Of a stretch of 64,000 nucleotides of DNA, positions 61,301 to 64,000 are shown one piece after another. The stretch's first letter is position 1, and each line of letters starts with the position of its first letter. The notes under the pieces are model-generated. The model saw only the letters and a list, made by a program, of their open reading frames with translations, was not told where the DNA came from and did no database searches. Source of the stretch: an uncultured Bartonella sp. (GTDB lineage Bacteria > Pseudomonadota > Alphaproteobacteria > Rhizobiales > Rhizobiaceae); NCBI GenBank assembly GCA_946478665.1, contig CAMLCZ010000005.1:138281-202280 (forward strand), written 5' to 3'. Both the position numbers and the translations under genes were made by a program.

Positions 61301-64000
61301 CCAGCAGGCAATTTACCCTTTACTTCAGGTGTCTTATCATCAGTTACTTTGACATTGGCATCATTTGTATGCCACGGCGTGCTCCCTTGGGCGCCATCAA
61401 ACTCGCCGGTTTCCTTGCCTTCATCATCCCATAAGCCAACATCGCTGCCTAAACCGCCTTGTGGCGTAGTATTATCAACGATAAAGCGATAAGCAGGTGT
61501 TGCCTGCCCTTCATTGCCGGCCGCATCAACCGGACGGGCTATCCATTCATGATAACCGTTTTTAAGCCCATGTCCGGCTTCATCAATTTTGGGTTCCCAA
61601 TGCCAATCACCATTTTGGTTGACATCCGCTGTACCTATAAGCTTAAGCACCCCATCAACTTTATCATAAATATTAATCGATTTTGTATCGCTTGATATCG
61701 TACGTCCACTAAAGGTTGGCGTATCATCATTGGTCAGCTTGATTTTGCCGCCATCGCCGTCATCCGTTTCGACCCAGTCTTTATACTCGCCAGTAAACGC
61801 TTCCTTATTATCAACAAGCTTAATGGTGCTATCATCAAGGACTGGTGGCGTAAGATCGACATAAAGGTCAAAAGGATTAGAAGGCGCACTTTCATTACCT
61901 ACTGAATCAGTTTCCGTAACGTGGAAAGTGAATTTGGTTGGGCTGCTCTCTGCATTATCGGTAAGTTCTTTACTCGGCGAAACAGACCACGTACCATCAT
62001 CCTTGACAATACTTTGGCCAATCAACTGCTTACCATTATAAAGCTTGATAATATCGCCAGACTTACCTTTCCCATAGAAGGTCGGCGTAGAGTCGTCCGT
62101 AATATCAGACGTATGAAGTTCACGGCTTCCATCGGGGTATAATGTTGGGTCATTACCAACATTATCAATCACTTTTTCAATTTTTGGCGTGTCGGGGGCA
62201 GCCGTATCAATTTTCAATTTGAAGCTTGATTCAACCTTGTTACCAGCTGCATTGATTAATGAAGCAATATATTCGTGTTCAATCTCATGCCCTGTCTGTT
62301 GTTGTTCGGGCAGTTGCAATTGCCAGTTACCATCATTACCAATAACCGTTGTCCATGATGAACCAGTTGTTTTATCCAGAATAGTGATTGTTTGACCCGC
62401 AGTGCCACGCCCATACAATGTCGGTGTCGCATCATTGGTCGCACCACCACTGCCGATATGCTTTGCTGTTTTATTGTAATCATCAACCGCATAGTCAATC
62501 TTAACGTCCGGTTTCACCGTATCAAGGAAGAAGTTCAGCGGATCGCTATGGTCACTAACATTGCCAGCGGCATCTGTTACTGTCGTGGTTAAACTATGAT
62601 TTTTTCCCGTTAGTTTTGTATCAGGCGTCCACGACCAATCACCTTTGCCATCAGTTGTGGTTGTGCCGATTGCTGCACCATTATCATAGATCGTTACAAC
62701 ACTGTTGCGTTCGCCTTTCCCTGACAAATGCGGTAAATCTTCATCGGTGGTTTTCCCCTCGGTAATGGAACCAGTTTTATCACCTGAATGGTCTTCTGCA
62801 CTGATTATATCGGGCTTTGCTGGTGCGCTCGTATCACGATCAATCCAATTGTCGCCAGATGGCGCCCCAACGGCACCCGCATCATTTCTGGCGTCAGCAA
62901 CAAAGCTATAACGCCCATCGGCCAGATTGGCACTGCGCAAGGCCGTTGTTACCGTGGCAAGATCTATATCCAAATTCCAATGGCCGGTACCGTCACTTCT
63001 GGTTGTATTGAATGTATGAACAACATCGCCATGTTCATTTTTGAGATAAACCGTAACAATAGAATTAGCCGGCGCTTTACCATTCAAATGAAACAGGTTT
63101 TCTTTCGTCGGACTATCCCATGTATAGTCTGTCCTATCCTCTCCTACGGTTGCTGAATCAATCGAGGTCTGACCAATTGGTGACGAATCCAAAATGAATG
63201 GAAATGATGTTCGTGCGCCTTCAACACCAGCTTTATTTTCGTAAGCCACTTCAAACTTATGTTGGTTGCCTGTTGCCAATGTCGGCGTATATTCCCAATG
63301 CCCATCACTGCTGACAGGAATCTTGGTAAGCAATGTGTCGTTATCATAAATATTGATGGACGAAATTTTGCCTGAATTTAATAATTGCTGCGGCAACTGT
63401 CCTTTTAGCGTTGGCGTTGTATCATCGGTGATAACAACTGTGCTTCCGTGCAACCCTTCACGAGTTGCCCATTCTCCCTTGCGGTAGGAACCGGTTATCG
63501 TTCCCTGATCGTCATAGACATCAACCTCATCACTTCCCCCCAACTGTGGCACGGGATCAAAGTCAAAACCAAGACCAAATTTATCCGATGGTTTACTTTC
63601 ATTCCCGACAGGATCAGTTTCTGTTACAGTAAAGTCGTGCTTGTTTGACGAGCCATTGACTGGATTTTTTGGTGTGACACTCCACGTGCCATCATCTTTA
63701 ATGATTGTTTCACCAACAACCTCTCCGTTATCATATAATTTAATTGTATCTCCAGGTGTTCCCTTACCTTGGAAGGTGGGTGTTGAATCATCTGTTGTAT
63801 CACCCTTATGTAATTCCCGATTGCCGTCAGTGGTATCATTGCCGACATTGTCGATAACTTTACCAATCGTTGGCGCGTCAGGTGCTTTTGTATCAATTGT
63901 CAGTTCAAATTGGGCTGTTTCCTTATTACCCGCGGCATTGGTAATTGTTGCCGTATATTGGTGGGTGACTTCTTGTCCATAACCAGCCTGGTCTTTAAGT
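48604..64000 (-). CDS. Giant type I secreted adhesin (Ig-like repeats, FG-GAP, RTX), 5' end outside the window
   Basis: A surface or secreted adhesin of at least 5131 aa in this window. The frame is open to 64000, and the track start 63552 is only an internal GTG in the middle of a repeat. N- to C-terminal in the window: at least 38 bacterial Ig-like modules of about 113 residues (typical core TDDTTPTLRGHG, IYDNG, DGTWSWTP, DAAGNES); an FG-GAP/VCBS-like stretch with six DxDxDG-type calcium loops (DYNHDGYIDIW, DINGDGYLDVI, DYNGDGYMDLF); a 170-residue linker; RTX nonapeptides (GSRYDDTLTGNNGDNIFDGR GGNDTY); and a type I secretion C-terminal domain (SDRIDVKDLLIGY to QFTDLLTLNN). The architecture resembles BapA/SiiE-class adhesins. 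The exporter genes lie directly downstream. Any N-terminal retention module lies outside the window. Confidence 0.95.
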   Translation of the reverse strand, partial: LKDQAGYGQEVTHQYTATITNAAGNKETAQFELTIDTKAPDAPTIGKVIDNVGNDTTDGNRELHKGDTTDDSTPTFQGKGTPGDTIKLYDNGEVVGETIIKDDGTWSVTPKNPVNGSSNKHDFTVTETDPVGNESKPSDKFGLGFDFDPVPQLGGSDEVDVYDDQGTITGSYRKGEWATREGLHGSTVVITDDTTPTLKGQLPQQLLNSGKISSINIYDNDTLLTKIPVSSDGHWEYTPTLATGNQHKFEVAYENKAGVEGARTSFPFILDSSPIGQTSIDSATVGEDRTDYTWDSPTKENLFHLNGKAPANSIVTVYLKNEHGDVVHTFNTTRSDGTGHWNLDIDLATVTTALRSANLADGRYSFVADARNDAGAVGAPSGDNWIDRDTSAPAKPDIISAEDHSGDKTGSITEGKTTDEDLPHLSGKGERNSVVTIYDNGAAIGTTTTDGKGDWSWTPDTKLTGKNHSLTTTVTDAAGNVSDHSDPLNFFLDTVKPDVKIDYAVDDYNKTAKHIGSGGATNDATPTLYGRGTAGQTITILDKTTGSSWTTVIGNDGNWQLQLPEQQQTGHEIEHEYIASLINAAGNKVESSFKLKIDTAAPDTPKIEKVIDNVGNDPTLYPDGSRELHTSDITDDSTPTFYGKGKSGDIIKLYNGKQLIGQSIVKDDGTWSVSPSKELTDNAESSPTKFTFHVTETDSVGNESAPSNPFDLYVDLTPPVLDDSTIKLVDNKEAFTGEYKDWVETDDGDGGKIKLTNDDTPTFSGRTISSDTKSINIYDKVDGVLKLIGTADVNQNGDWHWEPKIDEAGHGLKNGYHEWIARPVDAAGNEGQATPAYRFIVDNTTPQGGLGSDVGLWDDEGKETGEFDGAQGSTPWHTNDANVKVTDDKTPEVKGKLPAGSDVTKVHIYIDDTLAAVANVDHDGNWSYTPKLSSGNHKIEARPADDAGNESTGRVWQFNIVGAAPSMPAITGIYNNSDPHSDEKFIDKNQFTNDATPVIRGTGDRGSFINIYVNNILVAQNIRVGDDGRWSVEIDPSIKNILPNGESWKIQASAYDAAIQESDRTAPWAINVDTLKPINTVAPTVTDHAGDKTGPVNSDETIDDRSPTISGKAAEGNVDVTIYDNGHAIATVHADGEGNWSYTPTNLSGTDHSITTRYTDKAGNISDESPALPFKIDTTNVEVSILYAVDDEGRIRDNIANTNSTDDNTPQLIGKTSPNTVVTIKEGDNVLATVTSDGFGNWSYQLPVQSNGAHTYTATVVGKNGNESSANFQINIDNTKPAAPVITRVEDDVPLDTDDLANGAKTNDTTPTFHGTGNNGDTITIYDQANDGTLTEIGKAVVSNGEWVITVNELSKGVHHFKLQATNKLGADSATMTDYQLTVQTDTPQQTATLVGITQDLGSSDHDFITSDNTLVFKFAVSAPLPAGYKVQAWVDGAWHDATLGEDGLWYYDHTAHALSNQVYSIMGRVVDDAGNVKVGPAQDVTIDTTAPTGGSYSITIDSFTDDVNESGGFKNRLSGEVTNDNTPILNGRTTGMTDGDYITVQVKINGEWVSIGTTTVDSSGNWKFALAGIPGGLAKDHLDDGYHEFRGVITDKAGNLGTASSGFGMDVQTTPPAPIDETKNLDLYDDQRPDVGTIRRGATTDDSRPTLSGSAQSVDPKKVESINLYDNGKLVGNAKVNSDGSWSVEAKLPLRQGAHEYVARPVDHAGNEQSQGTTPWQFYFQGHAPATPSIVDVVDDNNESIQKNAVTSDTAPAVKGTGTTGTTVYIYVDGNPDPVAHTDVKSDGTWEIAIPELSNPASDTHGTLHTIKARAQDKSGIWSHPTGEYPIIVDTIAPDAPNQPTATDDKGDTITTTTDDPTPTLSGKIDDPQPGDKVIIYQDGIRAGEAHVNTDGTWTWTPKNPISNGAHKFTTSVTDAAGNESDKGPEKDFNVDTSKKAICIDYLIDDQAPIETHITNNGATDDTTPNIVGKASANSTVVLTYTDKNGNVHALGTVTADGEGNWSYQVTDSQKFAEGHYIINAEVTSASGKKSSAQFGFDVQLTNNHIPTITNIGDDVGAIQNDLSSGDVTDDTTPTIYGNNAIPFSKVNVYDTYEDGTAKLLGTVIADGDGHWNYTPTSPLPEGKHHFTAKTVDEVGNESTASSGYDVVVDITPPQPIDDDSLSVIDDVAKYPGDFTGKLANGQYTNDNRPEYTGKAPLDAKQVNVYDNGQYIGSTTVNGDGTWSFTPPADKPLGEGKHTYTARPVDVSGNEGTDCQGTEFIVDTKAPNAIPSIAGVLTDTGASDHDFITSTNDPTILVNVDKPLNADEHVEISLDGGVTWQRATYNRDTNQYYYSVQHGHELSDNTYDVRARVVDNAGNASREAQQYVVIDTKAPNDGYTVTINSYYDDVDENVGEFPDNSLTNDTSPLLKGKVTGAVDSDVINLYSVDDNGNRTLVARNIHLTKNADGTYNWQYQLTNLVEGKYGYVAVVADAAGNAGKESNVFHINVDVTPPVWGDSNNIIVYDDQQPVVGNIPHSGGQTDDNYPEVRAQPGTVSGAEGGTVVLYDNGKEIGRGVIRSDGSFSILPTKPITPGNHSFTLEAVDRAGNRASLKDSEGNDVKWDFNFSGHAPGTPTITNVIDNYNNPDGQPIYLQKGQSTDDPQPVLRGMGTVGTIVHIYCNNNKIGDVTVGKDGSWEFKVPNQYAFTDTSADKNGTGYAFTVQAEDANHTLSGMTGEYAVVYNNVFPEKPDVPTLTSDQAPNTGSISGTTVDSTPTVSGTVKNAKPYDKVNIYDNGNKIGETEVGTDGKWTWTPDTPLKEGDHKITTSVTNAAGNESPKSDETDVAVDTSNVAVSILYIVDNVEGKTGHIADGGITNDTTPELFGHSSANAKIDIYQDVNNIRTLIGSVVADNSGNWSFQWPDSNKLSDGNQKIVAVATAVNNTTAEDSFAINVDTQNNNVPTIDSATDDVGIVQSNSLVSGAVSDDTTPTLRGHGAEPNGWVNIYETRRDGQVHLIDTVRANSAGYWEYTVQSPLPEGEHKFFATSVDAAGNESGHSNEFDYTIDITAPNALDSNSLNLVDDVPEITGTINGFTNDNQPTYSGLANADTKKVYIYDKGVKIAEVDVVENNGTYTWSYTPPTALGDGTHEFQAKPVDSVGNIGPSTSSWEFTVATGDIAKTVQIDSITEDTGLSSTDFVTSDRQPTIYATVSQVLNSDMGEKVQFNIGGQWYDASYDSNSGKYFFKPAVPLVGENDSGEFSVKARIIDNAGRTSALSSHFIVIDSTPPTGSITLDKIYDDVGLIEGEFKSGVHTDDRTPELRGTVQSAQGGDYIVIYLADEHGNILKDASGQPIKLGTTTPNGTNWSCQIHLDSANYPDDKSYYFVAVLEDSAGNQGPKSDSFNLWLSTQGPKWVIPNDPSDPHYIDPYNVFDDQAPDTGYLQNDAVTDDNTPTVRGVSGSLDPATVDRVLLYDGDPNDKNAKPIGSGIVRDDGSWEVEPSTPLMPGHHHFYVVPVNKAGVIGEKNAKEFDFDLIGNAPGTPSITQVLDDRDPNVAFPANQIQKNQITGDKSPTINGTGTKGATVNIFVDDADTPVRSVTVDDKGNWSCVLPDLSDGKHNIWVQGVDKQGTKSSPTAYYPIIVDTTAPNSTARPDITSDVDPTHGKIAGADTQTASTNDTTPTFSGKLEKWDTGDVVTVYDGDVAIGHTSVNSDGTWVWTPTTPMKEGDHKFTTTVKDVAGNESTKGLATTVTIGNTANNVTVDGAVDDQAPIMGNVANGGSTDDTTPELYGRAPNGSVVAVYSDNTKSTVLGQFNVGTDGKWNMVLPQQASGSHSYYVEAKDQSGNVIGHQDFALTIDNRAFAAPTITGVTDDVGLYQGTIAQNGYTDDTNPTIIGTAPANSMVIIYSNGVELGRVYADKDGNWSYTTGAMLPEGHCSFTAVAQNSVGTISDKSNSYDINVDVTAPPQITDQILQDNVLPNDNNGSAGPSIITVEQDGVTNDATPIFSGTASTDAKVVRIYDNNKFIAEVPVNGDHTWSWEAQNRNSDQPLADGKHALTARAVDAAGNEGPASKAQAFTVDTHIPIATATLESITDDTGFDNTDFITQDKQLLFTANVSGTITSTDRVQVFVNGAWQNMTYNSQNGKWELDWRNGPALDDGTYNIKTRVISSTGQAGGETTTKVIVDSDGSSQYATFDYFTNSKGDNKIFHSGDYVNDRTAILHGKLSGQLANLEDGAKIGIYRDHVLLGYVNKSDIAADGTFKFALPVNSLTDHHSYIYKMAIVSASGYVGDVHSSMEVRVDTTGSPNVPNYGASNQGPRDTSITQSVALDNNGEWQVVSNSNVWIFRNDGTTSNIYLNYQAGINNGNVGDYWFEPNYFGSYTMADYNHDGYIDIWTTKSRYSNGTTAAYVGTGDNQWNYIELPYQNMVNGQYIENHLGGIATLDINGDGYLDVIQGDSGTDSGSVFLNRGTSGPGTLTADQFIGLGKGFGPNQTPLMAGFMTDHHVSAVDLDNNGTIDFAGNGARAIDPNSNWDPLWYQLLTMKNDGTTKADGSNWSNGQSFPLAFPSYGNNSDDGFDKDTWGDTISMTWADYNGDGYMDLFLSKNRGTNPLESQIFYNTGDGSGNLRSAQKFGDYVDGRWSVAIDWDHDGKMDIIELPGMNGNAKDITWWHNSGRVDLSNNVIWDSATSTNQTYSIYGDKGGRLASADGDVIPKNVSGIYGASIVDYDWDGALDLTVQRDATQKSLILVNKNKVNYGESLHLRITDKDGANVFYNNTVQLYNSHGELVASQIINPQGGIGTSDNTGLVHFYGLKKDETYSVVLLRNTNGQSNDIGGLHQTGSGDHVNTIENYNSSWSGLKAVEADHAYILNGNRDNDIVTTGAGNGNAGTAGYRPGLVGTGYNDLFTAEAGSQSYSGGGGWHSDDSEKYWQSKGGADIVDFGKSDKGITVDLSQTGYQSTGFNNAKFNDIEGIYGSRYDDTLTGNNGDNIFDGRGGNDTYHLEKGGQDLLLFSLLQGQESDATGGNGSDTVYGFHVGPYGIAGNRSDIDTDSDRIDVKDLLIGYRSDADGAAHFDSNNKANIDWGDNIKDFLSTRVENGNTIISIDRDGKNGSMQFTDLLTLNNVDTTLETLLANHQIIVG
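49810..50890 (-). other. FG-GAP/VCBS-like calcium-binding region of the adhesin
   Basis: Six repeats of the integrin-like DxDxDGxxD loop are seen: DYNHDGYID, DINGDGYLD, DLDNNGTID, DYNGDGYMD, DWDHDGKMD and DYDWDGALD. They suggest a calcium-stabilised beta-propeller-like head between the Ig stalk and the secretion domain. Confidence 0.8.
51130..64000 (-). repeat. Ig-like module array with eight-module super-repeat
   Basis: At least 38 modules fall into eight sequence types that recur in the same order. Using the conserved xDD/xDN at the start of one type as anchor (62479, 60427, 58147, 55456, 52735), block lengths are 684, 760, 897 and 907 codons. The two long blocks carry all eight types; the 760 block lacks one and the 684 block lacks two. 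The block beyond 62479 is shorter still, and the last block, nearest the C-terminus, stops after five types. Confidence 0.75.

Noticed and set aside
63552-63554. GTG as the true adhesin start
   Set aside because: The open frame and Ig-like module pattern continue upstream to 64000.

Overview
This 64 kb window is AT-rich bacterial chromosome, most likely from an alphaproteobacterium of the Rhizobiales and possibly a low-GC, host-associated lineage such as Bartonella. Four things point that way: the etfB-etfA-ETF:ubiquinone oxidoreductase cluster; sites upstream of the iron-uptake genes resembling the rhizobial Irr operator (ICE, TTTAGAA-N3-TTCTAAA); a long single-span membrane protein whose two ends resemble, from memory, a Rhizobiales-specific family; and general gene content. 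The genus is inference. No tRNA, rRNA, CRISPR array, insertion sequence or complete prophage was recognised.

Layout. 0.2-1.2 kb: one hypothetical gene and a decayed DUF4268 gene. 1.4-8.2 kb: ferric-siderophore uptake, with a TonB-dependent receptor on + and a four-gene FecCD-type ABC importer on -, each with its own terminator and an Irr-like site. 8.7-12.2 kb: etfB, etfA and ETF-QO behind a promoter whose spacer is a perfect 12-bp palindrome. 12.7-22.0 kb: an unrecognised biosynthetic or modification-like locus. It has an upstream operon (class III aminotransferase, GNAT/BioF2-like acyltransferase, arginase-fold enzyme), a central RstAB-like two-component system, and a downstream operon (HAD phosphatase, alpha/beta hydrolase, a pair of four-helix EamA transporters, DegT aminotransferase). 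22.0-26.4 kb: a GlxA-type regulator, a metallo-beta-lactamase-fold protein, and a LysR regulator divergent from a carboxymuconolactone-decarboxylase-like/DUF2255 pair. 26.6-29.1 kb: a ThiZXY-type thiamine-precursor importer with no visible TPP riboswitch.

29.1-29.8 kb is noncoding and holds a 12-copy heptanucleotide tandem repeat. 29.8-36.5 kb (- strand) is a seven-gene tetronate operon: L-threonate dehydrogenase, 3-oxo-tetronate kinase, 2-oxo-tetronate isomerase, DeoR regulator, D-erythronate dehydrogenase, 3-oxo-tetronate-4-phosphate decarboxylase and an MFS transporter. It should convert C4 sugar acids to dihydroxyacetone phosphate. 37.0-38.0 kb: a zinc alcohol dehydrogenase.

38.2-64.0 kb (- strand) is dominated by a giant type I secreted adhesin and its export machinery. 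The adhesin gene enters the window at 64000 already open and has at least 5131 residues: at least 38 bacterial Ig-like modules in a higher-order order of up to eight module types, an FG-GAP/VCBS-like region, RTX repeats and a type I secretion C-terminus. Behind a hairpin come a flavin-dependent tryptophan-halogenase-like enzyme, a TolC-type outer-membrane protein with a heptapeptide repeat at its N-terminus, an LssB/LapB-type ABC exporter, an HlyD-type adaptor, and the long single-span Rhizobiales protein.

The two parts most worth following up are the 12.7-22.0 kb locus and the adhesin-export locus with its embedded halogenase-like enzyme.
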